This document shows, in pieces, positions 53,049-62,592 of a stretch of DNA of 64,000 nucleotides. The stretch comes from Cyclobacterium marinum DSM 745. GTDB taxonomy: Bacteria > Bacteroidota > Bacteroidia > Cytophagales > Cyclobacteriaceae. A model generated the notes under the pieces. It saw only the letters and a list, made by a program, of their open reading frames with translations, was not told where the DNA came from and made no database searches. Location of the stretch: positions 5,934,001-5,998,000 of the forward strand of contig NC_015914.1 of NCBI RefSeq assembly GCF_000222485.1, in the 5' to 3' direction. The position numbers and the translations under genes are program-made. Position 1 is the first letter of the stretch. Each line of letters opens with the position of its first letter.

Positions 53049-53843
53049 TTAAACAGATACTTCCGCTTTTATTCTGGGATGAGGATCATAATTCAGCAAT
53101 TCTATGTCTTCATATTTAAAAGAAAAAATATCCTTTATCTCAGGGTTTAATTTCAATTGTGGTAAGGGCCTGCATTCTCTGCTAAGCTGAAGTCGGGCCT
53201 GATCAAGATGGTTGTTATACAGGTGAGCATCTCCAAGGGTATGGATAAACTCCCCAACTTCAAGATCACATACCTGGGCGATCATAGCCAAAAACAAAGC
53301 ATAAGAGGCAATATTAAAAGGCACTCCCAAAAACACATCTGCACTACGCTGGTACAATTGACAGGACAGTTTCCCATCAGCCACATAAAATTGAAACAAA
53401 AGGTGACAAGGAGGCAAGGCCATTTGATCCACATCAGCCACATTCCAGGCGCTAACGATTAGACGCCTGGAATTAGGGTTGGTTTTAATCTGATGAATTA
53501 AATTTTTAATTTGATCAATTTCTCCTCCATTCCCATCGGGCCAATGTCTCCACTGGTACCCATATACGGGGCCCAAATCACCATTTTCATCTGCCCATTC
53601 ATCCCAAATTGAAACCTTATTATCTTTTAAGTATTTAATATTGGTATCACCTGATAAGAACCATAATAATTCATGAATAATGGATCGTGTATGACATTTT
53701 TTAGTAGTTACCAAAGGAAACCCCTTTGACAAATCATATCTCATTTGGTACCCAAAAACACTCAGTGTACCGGTACCTGTTCGATCGCCTTTTTTAATTC
53801 CATGATCCAATATGTGTGCTAATAATTGGTGATATTGTTGCAT
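53049..53843 (-). CDS. thyA: Thymidylate synthase ThyA
   Basis: 264 residues, the standard length. ThyA methylates dUMP with methylenetetrahydrofolate. [19 protein letters not shown] near the N-terminus, [22 protein letters not shown], the catalytic Cys in [14 protein letters not shown], and the dUMP site [18 protein letters not shown] are all present. It lies 11 bases after rfbB and so is probably co-transcribed with the exopolysaccharide genes. Alternatively it may have its own promoter inside rfbB. A class IV aminotransferase that may be folate-related converges on it. Confidence 0.97.
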   Translation of the reverse strand: MQQYHQLLAHILDHGIKKGDRTGTGTLSVFGYQMRYDLSKGFPLVTTKKCHTRSIIHELLWFLSGDTNIKYLKDNKVSIWDEWADENGDLGPVYGYQWRHWPDGNGGEIDQIKNLIHQIKTNPNSRRLIVSAWNVADVDQMALPPCHLLFQFYVADGKLSCQLYQRSADVFLGVPFNIASYALFLAMIAQVCDLEVGEFIHTLGDAHLYNNHLDQARLQLSRECRPLPQLKLNPEIKDIFSFKYEDIELLNYDPHPRIKAEVSV

Positions 53844-53854
53844 ACTGAATTGCT

Positions 53855-54901
53855 TTAACTATAATGTTCTTGGTAATATTTTTGATAATCTCCCGAGGTC
53901 ACGCTATCTAGCCATTTTTCATTTTCCAAGTACCAATCTACTGTTTCTTCAATTCCAACTTCAAATGTAAGACTCGGTTTCCATCCCAATTCTTTGTTGA
54001 TTTTATCAGCGTCAATCGCATACCGTTGATCGTGCCCTGCTCGGTCTTTCACAAAGGTAATTAATTGCGCTGAAGCTCCTTTATCTCTGCCTAGTTTTCT
54101 ATCCATGATTTCGCATAAGAGCTTCACAATATCAATGTTTTTCCACTCATTAAAGCCTCCTATATTGTAGGTTTCATTCGTTTTCCCCTCATGAAAAACA
54201 AGGTCTATCGCTCTGGCATGATCTACCACAAACAACCAATCTCTAATGTTTTCACCTTTTCCGTAAACCGGCAAAGGCTTATTTTGTTTGATATTGTGGA
54301 TACACAGTGGAATTAGCTTTTCAGGAAATTGATTCGGACCATAGTTGTTGGAGCAGTTTGAAATGACTGTTTTTAAGCCATAAGTATTGGCATAAGCTCT
54401 TACAAAATGGTCTGAAGCAGCTTTGGAAGAAGAATAAGGGGATTGAGGGTCATAAGGTGTTGTTTCTAGAAAATAACCGCCCTCATCTAAAGAGCCATAG
54501 ACCTCATCTGTTGAAACATGATAAAAAAGATGATTCTCTTTATCCTGCCAGAAATTTTTGGCTGTATTCAACAAATTAACTGTTCCCATAACATTTGTCT
54601 TCACAAATGCGAGGGGATCGGTGATTGACCTATCCACATGAGATTCTGCTGCCAAATGAATCACATCGGTAATTTGGTAGTCATTAAAAACTTCCTTTAA
54701 AAGTTCCTCATTATTGATATCTGCTTTGGCAAAAACGTAATTTTTTTCTCCTTCAATGTCCTTTAAATTCTCCAAATTACCTGCATAGGTCAAACAATCC
54801 AAATTAACAATTCTGTAATTAGGATACTTTTTTACAAAAAGTCGGACAACATGAGAGCCAATAAAACCTGCTCCACCTGTAATCAAAATTGATTTTTCCA
54901 T
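53855..54901 (-). CDS. rfbB: dTDP-glucose 4,6-dehydratase RfbB
   Basis: 348-residue extended short-chain dehydrogenase. NAD-binding [16 protein letters not shown] is at residues 6-21, [12 protein letters not shown] near 81, [12 protein letters not shown] near 127, and the catalytic Tyr-x3-Lys in [30 protein letters not shown] is diagnostic for RfbB. It produces the dTDP-4-keto-6-deoxyglucose intermediate used for rhamnose and other deoxysugars. rfbA, C and D are not in the window. It sits downstream of the Wza/Wzc genes, which supports a role in surface polysaccharide. Confidence 0.95.
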   Translation of the reverse strand: MEKSILITGGAGFIGSHVVRLFVKKYPNYRIVNLDCLTYAGNLENLKDIEGEKNYVFAKADINNEELLKEVFNDYQITDVIHLAAESHVDRSITDPLAFVKTNVMGTVNLLNTAKNFWQDKENHLFYHVSTDEVYGSLDEGGYFLETTPYDPQSPYSSSKAASDHFVRAYANTYGLKTVISNCSNNYGPNQFPEKLIPLCIHNIKQNKPLPVYGKGENIRDWLFVVDHARAIDLVFHEGKTNETYNIGGFNEWKNIDIVKLLCEIMDRKLGRDKGASAQLITFVKDRAGHDQRYAIDADKINKELGWKPSLTFEVGIEETVDWYLENEKWLDSVTSGDYQKYYQEHYS

Positions 54902-55085
54902 AATTAAAAGATATTATAATATGTATGTAAAAATTTTAAATTAAACTTAACACAGATAAGCTGTACTAAGCAGGGACAATTTCTATTCCAAATCCAACCA
55001 TAAAATTTAAAAAAATTCAGGGGCCAAACACAGAGAAAACCCTTACAAGCACTTTGGTTTTCCCGTGGAAATAAATCAATAGCGT

Positions 55086-57533
55086 CTAAACCTTAAACTT
55101 CCCTAATAATTTTGCCAACCAACTAGCTTTATGTTCTTTTTCTTCAGCATAATAACCATCCCCATAGCTATTTTTTCTCATATAGGAGTAATTGTACCCA
55201 TAGCCATAATTATATCCACTAAAATCATAGGTATCCCCTCCGCTTTTTAAGCCGTTAAAAATGGCGTAAAAATTCCTTACTTGATCGTTGGCATAGAGAT
55301 CATTGATCATCAAAAGGTGATTTTTATGGGTAAAATCATGTCTTACAATATAAAGATTTACATCGGAAAAACGCAATAAATCCATTGTTTCGGAAACCAA
55401 TCCTACCGGTGGGCAATCCATGATAATGATATCAAAACTTTCTTCCAAATGGTCCAGGAGCTTGCCCATTTTATCTTTTAGCAGTAACTCAGCAGGATTA
55501 GGAGGTACCGCCCCGGAAGGAACCACATAGAGATTTTCATAGGGTGTTTCAACAATAATATCGGCTGCAGAATCTTTATCTACTAAATAAGTTGAAAGCC
55601 CTTTTTTATTGGATACACCCAAATATTTTGCCAGCTTAGGTTTTCGAAGATCAAGTCCCATTATACATGTCTTTTTCCCACTCAGGGCCATTGCGGAAGC
55701 AAGGTTAAGGCTAATGTATGTTTTCCCTTCTCCGGAAATACTTGAGGTTACTAAGATACGTTTACATTTTTTTTCACTTGCTATATAAAACAGAGCCGAC
55801 CGAAGGGACCTAAATGATTCCGAAGCTAGGGACCGTGGATATTCCGCTACTAATAAATTGGTGTTTTTGTCACTGTATCCAATGGTTCCCAATAAGGGTA
55901 TGCGCATTAGGCTTTTTAATTGGATCTGATCCATTACTCTATTGTTTAAGTAATGAAACAACACCAAAAAACCTAAAGGAAGAAAAAATCCTAGCCCGAT
56001 AGCATAAGTATAATTTTGAGTCTTTTTTGGGAAAATTAGAGTACCCCTTTTTGCTTGGTCCACTATACTGTTATCGGGTACATTAGATGCTTTAGCAATT
56101 CCAGCCTCTGCTCTCTTTTCAAGAAGATAAGTGTATAAATTTTCCCTCAACTTAAATTCTCTTAAGATATTGGTATAATCTGATTCTGCCTTTGGTAAAT
56201 TAGAAAACTGTTTGTCAAAAGAGTTTAGTTTCTTCTGGTTTTCTTGTTTTCTACTTTCTGTATTGGCTATGAGGTTTTTAATGTTTTCAAATAGATTCTC
56301 TTTCAACCTATTGATCTGTTGATCTAGAACATTTACATCAGGGTGGGTTTCATTTACTAGAGAAAGTAATTTTCGTCGCTCCAGAGAAATTGTCACTAAG
56401 GAGCCAACCAATTCATTAAAAAGAGGATCATCAATACCAACTACGGAAGGGGCAACAATTTCCTCAAAAGAATCTGTTTTAGTTATTAAATAATTTTTAA
56501 GGGTATTGTAATAGGCCAATTCAAAGTCTATGGATTGGATGTTTGTTTCTAAAGCCTGTATACTATTCAGTACGCCACCGAACTCTGCATTCACATCCAG
56601 CATTTTATTGCTTACCTTAAATTGTTGCATTCTTCCTTCAACAGACTTCAAGGAATCTTCAACGATATACAACTGTTCCTCGATGAACTTCAAGGCATTT
56701 TCAGAAATTCGGTTCTTTTCTTTCAGGTCATATTCCAGAAAAGCGTCCATTAAGGCATTGATATAATCACTACCTTTTTCTACAATTTTAGTAACCGTAC
56801 TGATTTCAAGTACTGTTCCATAATTGATAAGTGGCTTTACCTGAATGGCATTGGCGTACCGATCTACTAAAGAGGCCGGATTATGAAGTAAAAACTCATA
56901 AGTATCATATTGCCTTAAATCGTCAAGTAAATAAATTTTAAATTTTGCCTTTTCACCTATTATTTCTTCGCCAAAATCCAGTACTTTATTGAAAATATCT
57001 CTTTCCTCTTCCACGTATTGGTAGCTGGTAAAGAACCTATCAAAAAAAGTATTTTCTCCCGAAAGCAGCATAAATGTGGAATCAGAAAGGATGTTAATTC
57101 TGATTTTTTTATTGACAATCTGCGGGTAATTCCAATCCACTTCAACCTTTATAGGGCTATTTTTATAGAGTTCAATTTCTTTAATATTGGTTGATGCAAA
57201 ATAACTTACATCAAAATGTAAGTTACTCAAAGCTTCGGAAGCCAGATTTTTTGAGGAAAATAATAATATATCATTGGTAAGATTCTCCCCTCCGGAAAAA
57301 ATATTTGATCGATCAAGTATTCTAACCTCAGGGGATGAATTGCTCTTGATCATTACACTGCCTTTAACTTCATATCGCTCGACTGTATATCGATGAAAAA
57401 GAAATACAAAAACCAACCCGATTGAAATACAAAGCAAATACAAAGGCCAATATCTAAAGTATTTGATTAAGTAATACTTGATATCTATTGGCTTTTCCTG
57501 CTCATCAAATTGAGAAAGATCTAGATTTTCCAT
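55086..57533 (-). CDS. Polysaccharide co-polymerase / BY-family tyrosine autokinase (Wzc-like)
   Basis: 815 residues controlling chain length and export of exopolysaccharide. The N-terminal Wzz domain is bounded by two membrane helices (about 27-46 and about 508-528) with a large periplasmic coiled-coil (about 260-470). The C-terminal kinase domain has Walker A SSISGEGKTYISLN, Walker A' IMGLDLRKPKL and Walker B FDIIIMDCPP. The tail is a tyrosine cluster (SGYNYGYGYNYSYMRKNSYG followed by DGYY), the autophosphorylation site. Single-chain (proteobacterial) arrangement. Two bases separate it from the wza-like gene, so the two are tightly coupled. Confidence 0.93.
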   Translation of the reverse strand: MENLDLSQFDEQEKPIDIKYYLIKYFRYWPLYLLCISIGLVFVFLFHRYTVERYEVKGSVMIKSNSSPEVRILDRSNIFSGGENLTNDILLFSSKNLASEALSNLHFDVSYFASTNIKEIELYKNSPIKVEVDWNYPQIVNKKIRINILSDSTFMLLSGENTFFDRFFTSYQYVEEERDIFNKVLDFGEEIIGEKAKFKIYLLDDLRQYDTYEFLLHNPASLVDRYANAIQVKPLINYGTVLEISTVTKIVEKGSDYINALMDAFLEYDLKEKNRISENALKFIEEQLYIVEDSLKSVEGRMQQFKVSNKMLDVNAEFGGVLNSIQALETNIQSIDFELAYYNTLKNYLITKTDSFEEIVAPSVVGIDDPLFNELVGSLVTISLERRKLLSLVNETHPDVNVLDQQINRLKENLFENIKNLIANTESRKQENQKKLNSFDKQFSNLPKAESDYTNILREFKLRENLYTYLLEKRAEAGIAKASNVPDNSIVDQAKRGTLIFPKKTQNYTYAIGLGFFLPLGFLVLFHYLNNRVMDQIQLKSLMRIPLLGTIGYSDKNTNLLVAEYPRSLASESFRSLRSALFYIASEKKCKRILVTSSISGEGKTYISLNLASAMALSGKKTCIMGLDLRKPKLAKYLGVSNKKGLSTYLVDKDSAADIIVETPYENLYVVPSGAVPPNPAELLLKDKMGKLLDHLEESFDIIIMDCPPVGLVSETMDLLRFSDVNLYIVRHDFTHKNHLLMINDLYANDQVRNFYAIFNGLKSGGDTYDFSGYNYGYGYNYSYMRKNSYGDGYYAEEKEHKASWLAKLLGKFKV

Positions 57534-57535
57534 AA

Positions 57536-58348
57536 CTAAAAGAGCCCTGAGGTAATTCCATATAAAAACATCAATGCAGTAATAATGGACACCCCAAGTT
57601 GCAAGCTTCCCGTCAAATTCTCTCCTGAACCAATTTGTCTAATATTCATTGGTTGCAAATACAATATGTCATTGGGCTGAATAAAATAGTAAGGGGAAGC
57701 CAAAAGTTGTCTGTCATTCAAGTTAATTTGATGAATCTTGGTGCCTCCATCATACTGTCTTATTAAAAACAATTCATTCTTACGTGCCAAAATACTGGAT
57801 TCACCTGCAATTGAAATGGCGTCAAAAATGGTGGCGCGGTTTTTTAGAATCATCTTTGGACCCACATTACTAAATTCTCCTAAGGTAGTAAATCTAATGC
57901 CTCCTATCCTAAGCTTAACCTGCACTTCATCTTTGAAATAAAACCCTATGGCCTCCTGAACCATATTCCGTGCTTCAATTTCTGTTAAACCGGCAATTTT
58001 TATAGGATCCAAATTTGGAATTTGAATGTATCCGTCTTTATCTATTGAATACCCCGAAAAATAAAAAATGTCCATGTTTCCATTGCCACCAGCTCTACTA
58101 GTCCTAACCGCATTCGCTCCTTGATACTGGAAAGCTTTAAGCAAGTCCTCATTAGAGGAAGCAAAATCAACATCTACAATATCATATGGCTGCAAAATAT
58201 ACTCGTATTCTACATCCGCAAAAGGAATAAATTCATCCATTTCAATGGGCTCATTTCCTTCTAAATTTTGAAGATAATTTATTCTCTTATTACTTATACA
58301 GGAAGTAATTGAAATAAAAATTAAAACCGGAAATACCAGTCTTTTCAT
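57536..58348 (-). CDS. Polysaccharide export outer membrane lipoprotein (Wza-like)
   Basis: 270 residues from ATG 58348 (MKRLVFPVLIFISITSC, lipidation Cys17). An upstream in-frame ATG at 58375 would add nine residues before the leader. Poly_export/SLBB features: YEYILQPYDIVDVDFAS, DKDGYIQIPNLDPIKIAGLTEI, FTTLGEFSNVGPKMI, and LFLIRQYDGG...YYFIQPNDILYLQP. It ends in a hydrophobic segment (LGVSIITALMFLYGITSGLF), a Bacteroidota feature in place of the Wza helix. It forms the outer-membrane exit for the polysaccharide handled by the Wzc-like kinase downstream. Confidence 0.92.
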   Translation of the reverse strand: MKRLVFPVLIFISITSCISNKRINYLQNLEGNEPIEMDEFIPFADVEYEYILQPYDIVDVDFASSNEDLLKAFQYQGANAVRTSRAGGNGNMDIFYFSGYSIDKDGYIQIPNLDPIKIAGLTEIEARNMVQEAIGFYFKDEVQVKLRIGGIRFTTLGEFSNVGPKMILKNRATIFDAISIAGESSILARKNELFLIRQYDGGTKIHQINLNDRQLLASPYYFIQPNDILYLQPMNIRQIGSGENLTGSLQLGVSIITALMFLYGITSGLF

Positions 58349-58431
58349 GTAAAAACTTTTAATGATCACCTTCAAAATTAACTAAATATGAACGGTTTGA
58401 AAAAAAATGAGAATAATAAATTTAAAGTGCA

Positions 58432-59589
58432 TTATTTATTATTCAACAAGCGATTATATGCATTAAAAATATTTTTCTGGATAGAATTTCTATCGAATTT
58501 TTCTACAACCCTCTGGTGTAGGTTTTCGGCATACCCCTGCATATCTGCTCTTTTTACGAATGCAAATTCCATGGCCTCTTTCAATGCCGAAACTAGTCCG
58601 ACCTGATACACAAGAGCCGTCTTTTTATGCTTTACTAAATCAGTATTTCCCGGTATATCCGAACAGATGATAGGGCAACACATTGCTCCTGATTCCAAAA
58701 GTACATTGGGAAATCCTTCCCTATGAGAAGGGTGGATAAGGACATCACAAATAGCCAAATAATGTGCAACATGATCCGTCCATGGCACATGTACTATTCT
58801 TGGATGATCCTTTATCTGGTTGATGGTTTTGGGCTCAAGGGGATTCAAATCCTGTTCAAAGTCTCCCAATAAAATTAATTTTGACCGATTTACGATTTTT
58901 GATTGTACAAAAGCTTCCACTAGATCGGCAATCCCCTTGTCTTTAACTAGCCTACCAACTGTTAGCATTAAAAAATCATCCTCCCCGGGTACAATTCGCA
59001 TGGTTGCGGCCACTAAATGATTTTCCTGTAAATTGTTCCTGTCAAAAACCTTTAGATCAACTCCATTAGAAGACCCTTCACCAATAATTTTCACCTTCTC
59101 CGGACGAACAAGTTTTTTACTTATAATAAAATCCTTTAAAGAATAGGAATTTGGCCATACTTCATCGGCAAAGCGGTAGGTGATTTTTTCAATGTCAGAC
59201 AGTAGTTTTGCTTTCCTACCTTTTTCCACGATAAAAGGAAGCCCGGCTAAAGTATGAATTTTCACTGGCACTCCTGCCATCCACGCAGCAACCATTCCTA
59301 ACAATCCCGCCTTTGGTGTATGGGTATGCACAATATCCGGTTTTTCCCGCTTAAACAGGCGAAACAATAACCACAAACAATAAATGTCTTTTAAGGGAGT
59401 AATTTTCCTGGTAAATGGGATGATTTCTTTCCTTATGCCTTTTTCATTTTTTGAAACATCATACCATTCTTTCCCTTCTGAACTAACCATAAGCACGTCA
59501 AATCCTGCATTTGACATGAAACTCATTTGATTTTTTAATAATAATTTGAGAGAAATGGGAACAGTTGTGATCCTAATCAACTTTGGCAT
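58432..59589 (-). CDS. Glycosyltransferase family 4 protein
   Basis: 385-residue GT-B glycosyltransferase. The N-terminal domain has HTHTPKAGLLGMVAAWMAGV and KIHTLAGLPF; the C-terminal GT4 domain has LMLTVGRLVKDKGIADLVEAF and HPSHREGFPNVLLESGA, the E-x7-E donor site region. It is first in the leftward exopolysaccharide block, 83 bases before the wza-like gene. It is presumed to add a sugar to the lipid-linked repeat unit. Donor sugar not known. Confidence 0.92.
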   Translation of the reverse strand: MPKLIRITTVPISLKLLLKNQMSFMSNAGFDVLMVSSEGKEWYDVSKNEKGIRKEIIPFTRKITPLKDIYCLWLLFRLFKREKPDIVHTHTPKAGLLGMVAAWMAGVPVKIHTLAGLPFIVEKGRKAKLLSDIEKITYRFADEVWPNSYSLKDFIISKKLVRPEKVKIIGEGSSNGVDLKVFDRNNLQENHLVAATMRIVPGEDDFLMLTVGRLVKDKGIADLVEAFVQSKIVNRSKLILLGDFEQDLNPLEPKTINQIKDHPRIVHVPWTDHVAHYLAICDVLIHPSHREGFPNVLLESGAMCCPIICSDIPGNTDLVKHKKTALVYQVGLVSALKEAMEFAFVKRADMQGYAENLHQRVVEKFDRNSIQKNIFNAYNRLLNNK

Positions 59590-60028
59590 TCAGCTATTAT
59601 TTAATTAAAAGGTCAAATATACCTATTAAATCGATGGAAAATTAAATATTCTACTCAGTTGTCTTCAATTTTTATTATTAATGAAACGAAAGGAATTTGT
59701 AAAAAGTGGTCAAACAATGTGATTTATTTTTAACGAGGATTTGTCCCTAGAAAGCCAAAATGCATAAGCCAATCAAACGAACACTTGTAGATAGCTGACA
59801 TTCAAATATTTATACTTTTTAATATTATAAAGGACACTATCAATCAACTGTTATTCATATTTGACAACCGATTAGGAATTGCAATTGAACAAACCAATAC
59901 TGAAAAACAGTCAAAAGCATATAAGAAACACCTATTTCACTTTGTAGATTAAGTCTAATTCTAAAAAATTCAGAGATTAAAGTGTCAATATTTGAGTAAT
60001 GAGGAAATACAATTAGCTCCTTACTGTA
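59590..60028. other. Intergenic region upstream of the exopolysaccharide block
   Basis: 439 AT-rich bases between the FabZ-like gene and the GT4 gene, both leftward. It should contain the promoter of the EPS block. I see no long inverted repeat, RNA gene, JUMPStart-like element or copy of the dispersed palindrome. Confidence 0.45.
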
Positions 60029-60460
60029 TTAAGTATTATCTATTCGTGCACAAACCCAAGTAGCTTCTGCTATAAGTGTATCTCGAACAGTGGCCATCCC
60101 GCTTTGTTTAATTATCTTATTGCTAATCCTTATGTTCTGAATGGTGTATTTAATTTCTTCATTGTAAGTGGCTCCTTTCAAAAACTGGACATGGTCCATA
60201 CTTACCAAACCAAAAAAGCCCTCTGCAAGTCCAGCTTTTTTTATTCCTGCACCACCACATTGCGCCATAGATTCAATTAAAATCATACCTGGAATAAAAT
60301 CAAAATCAGAAAAACTACCTGTGGCCATTTTGTCAATGGCTTTGTCAAAGGTTTTAATCCCGATGATTTGTTTCTCGTTTGCAGAAATAATTTTATCAAC
60401 GAATAAAAAAGGAGATCGATGTGGTATTAGTTTTTCAATTGAAGCATCCATTTTTTCCAA
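60029..60460 (-). CDS. FabZ-like 3-hydroxyacyl-ACP dehydratase
   Basis: 143-residue hot-dog-fold dehydratase. The catalytic His is in KLIPHRSPFLFVDK (about residue 14), and the Glu in FIPGMILIESMAQCGG (about residue 63). VSMDHVQFLKGATY matches the FabZ core. It may act in fatty-acid synthesis, or in a specialised pathway such as lipid A or aryl polyene pigment formation, since it is not in a fab cluster here. An alternative start nine bases downstream (MDASIEK) is equally good. Confidence 0.8.
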   Translation of the reverse strand: MEKMDASIEKLIPHRSPFLFVDKIISANEKQIIGIKTFDKAIDKMATGSFSDFDFIPGMILIESMAQCGGAGIKKAGLAEGFFGLVSMDHVQFLKGATYNEEIKYTIQNIRISNKIIKQSGMATVRDTLIAEATWVCARIDNT

Positions 60461-60736
60461 GTATTAAAGCTTACTGAATGGTTTTTATGCCGCCAAAAAA
60501 TCCTTTGGAAAAGCTTTACCAATTTAATTAATTTTAAAGGGTTTAAGGCATAGCCCCTCACTTTACGTCGATGTAAATTATTAATGCTTCATAATTAGAT
60601 AAATGCGACAGGCTTTCTGATGATTACACCAACCTTCTATCTAAAATACAATGCATCTTTAACCTACTGCTAAAGCTTATTATTAAGCCTAGACAGAATG
60701 TTTTGATTTAGCTAGGAACGCAGGGATTTGTCAAGA
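60461..60736. other. Intergenic region between the SusD operon and the FabZ-like gene
   Basis: About 276 bases with no recognisable gene or RNA; the susCD terminator (60737-60765) forms its right edge, and the FabZ-like promoter should lie here. Confidence 0.45.
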
Positions 60737-60765
60737 AAAAAGGGTGAGGAAACCCCACCCTTTTT
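60737..60765 (-). terminator. Intrinsic terminator of the SusC/SusD operon
   Basis: Ten-base arms AAAAAGGGTG (60737-60746) and CACCCTTTTT (60756-60765), extended by two further pairs, with a T-run on the leftward transcript. It begins 24 bases after the susD-like stop codon. Confidence 0.87.
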
Positions 60766-60789
60766 GAAAGCTTAATCGAAAATACTGAT

Positions 60790-62565
60790 TTAATCAAACG
60801 CAGGATCTTGCACCAATGTAGGTGACCCATCTCTAAAGGATCTTTCAATTGCCTCTAATGGAACAGGGAAATATTCATGAACACCTTTGGTAAAGCTAGC
60901 ATTGCTTAAATACGTTCTTTTGGTACCTTCCTCGTTAAGGTATTCATTCATCGTTTCTGCAGCAATTCCCCAACGTTGTAAATCAAAGAATCTATGTCCT
61001 TCCATCGCAAATTCCAACCTGGTTTCCATCCTTACAGCTTTTCTTGCCACATCTTGATCTGTCCACGGCATGTCGTAGGTAGATATTACATAGTTGGCAG
61101 CAGGTTCTCCTTCCACAATCGTATAATCATTCCTTTCAGCACCTTGAATGGCCTTTGGTACAAAACCATCAGGATTAGCTGCTCTAGATCTGATCATATT
61201 AACAAGCTCCCTGGCCCTTTCAAGGTTACCAAGTTCAACTTCAGCCTCAGCCAGCCATAATATCACCATATCTAATCTCATAATTCTGTAATTATTGGCA
61301 GACAATCGGGGGTTAGACCCAATTCCGAAAAATTCCGGCTCCGCCACATGCTTAATTGGTGAATATGGCCCTGCATAATTTTGATCTCGGATAAAGTCAC
61401 TGCCATGGATTTTATAACCTTTGTACAGAACATCTCTTCTTCCAACTGTATGATCTAGTCTCGGATCTAATGGACCTTCATAGGGTTGAAAAGGGTCATT
61501 CCAAGCCAAGCCTTGGTCATTGGGAACATCACTATCGTTGAAAGTATCTAACAGAGGAAGCCCATCCTCAGAGGTTTTATAAGCATTTACCAAGTTTTGA
61601 GAAGGTTGGTAGAACCCACAACAGCCCCAAGGATCTGTATAAGGATAATTCAATGTTGTTCCTTCATTGGCTGCAGCTGTAGTAGCACTTGAGATAGAAA
61701 ATTGAATTTCAAAAATTGACTCTTCATTGTTTCTTCTTCCCACAAGAAAATTTTCTTCGAAAGTACTGGTCAATGAAAATGGCCCATTGTTTAAAATATC
61801 ATCTAAAAGGGTCTTCGCTTCCGCTAACACCGTCGTATTTGCTTCTCCTGTGCTTTGATCCCATCCTTGGAACATCTTGGCTTTGGCAAGAAAAGCTTGA
61901 GCTGCCCATTTTGTAGGTCTCCCCACATCTGCTTGAGATTCAGGCAAGGTATTCATTGCCGCTTCAAAGTCAGCCTCAATATCGGGCCAAATCTCCCTAT
62001 CATTTGGAACTTTACTACTTTCTAAATCTATTAAATCGAAGGTAGAGTCATCAATATAAGGAACTCTTCTCCACATTTTTCTGGCTTCCATATGGAAAAA
62101 CCCTCTTAAAAACCTTGCTTCGGCAATTATCTGAGCACTTCTTTCCTCAGACACATCTTCGGCTTTTTTCAATGTGTTCAACACATCATTCGCCCGGGCT
62201 ACTCCTTTATAAACTGCTCTCCATTTATTTCTTAGGTGAAGATTGGTAGGCTGAAAATCAAAAGCTTCCAAGAAAGACTGCTCCGGCTGATCACCTGCAT
62301 CTGTTCCTTTGTAGGCGTCATCTGATACCACACCACCATATACCCAATTGTCTATGGTGCCATTCCATCCAGATTGTCCATCCAGTCCGTAACCATCTAT
62401 CATTGCGTAAGCTCCCAACAAAAGCCCTTCTACGCCTTGTGCATTAGCCAAATCTACTGTACTGAACTGACCTTGGGGTACGGTTTCCAAAAACTCTTCC
62501 TGGCAGGAAGTAATGGACAACCCAAGTACTATTGCAGTAGCTATTTTTAAATATATTCGTTTCAT
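60790..62565 (-). CDS. RagB/SusD family nutrient-binding outer membrane lipoprotein
   Basis: 591 residues, lipidation Cys21 after LGLSITS. SusD hallmarks: the N-terminal EEFLETVPQGQFST, four TPR-like helical regions (KWRAVYKGVARANDVLNTLKK, AEARFLRGFFHMEARKMW), LRLDMVILWLAEAEVELG shortened here to the RLDMVILWLAEAE helix, and the C-terminal MEGHRFFDLQRWGIA with EYFPVPLEAIERS. It caps the SusC channel and binds glycans on the cell surface. It is 27 bases downstream of the SusC-like gene. No glycoside hydrolase of this locus is in the window, so the glycan cannot be named. Confidence 0.95.
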   Translation of the reverse strand: MKRIYLKIATAIVLGLSITSCQEEFLETVPQGQFSTVDLANAQGVEGLLLGAYAMIDGYGLDGQSGWNGTIDNWVYGGVVSDDAYKGTDAGDQPEQSFLEAFDFQPTNLHLRNKWRAVYKGVARANDVLNTLKKAEDVSEERSAQIIAEARFLRGFFHMEARKMWRRVPYIDDSTFDLIDLESSKVPNDREIWPDIEADFEAAMNTLPESQADVGRPTKWAAQAFLAKAKMFQGWDQSTGEANTTVLAEAKTLLDDILNNGPFSLTSTFEENFLVGRRNNEESIFEIQFSISSATTAAANEGTTLNYPYTDPWGCCGFYQPSQNLVNAYKTSEDGLPLLDTFNDSDVPNDQGLAWNDPFQPYEGPLDPRLDHTVGRRDVLYKGYKIHGSDFIRDQNYAGPYSPIKHVAEPEFFGIGSNPRLSANNYRIMRLDMVILWLAEAEVELGNLERARELVNMIRSRAANPDGFVPKAIQGAERNDYTIVEGEPAANYVISTYDMPWTDQDVARKAVRMETRLEFAMEGHRFFDLQRWGIAAETMNEYLNEEGTKRTYLSNASFTKGVHEYFPVPLEAIERSFRDGSPTLVQDPAFD

Positions 62566-62592
62566 TTGTTTGCGTCTTTATGTTATGATTGA

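Noticed and set aside
58388..58606. Rightward 72-codon frame
   Set aside because: Mostly antisense to the GT4 gene 3' end; no support.
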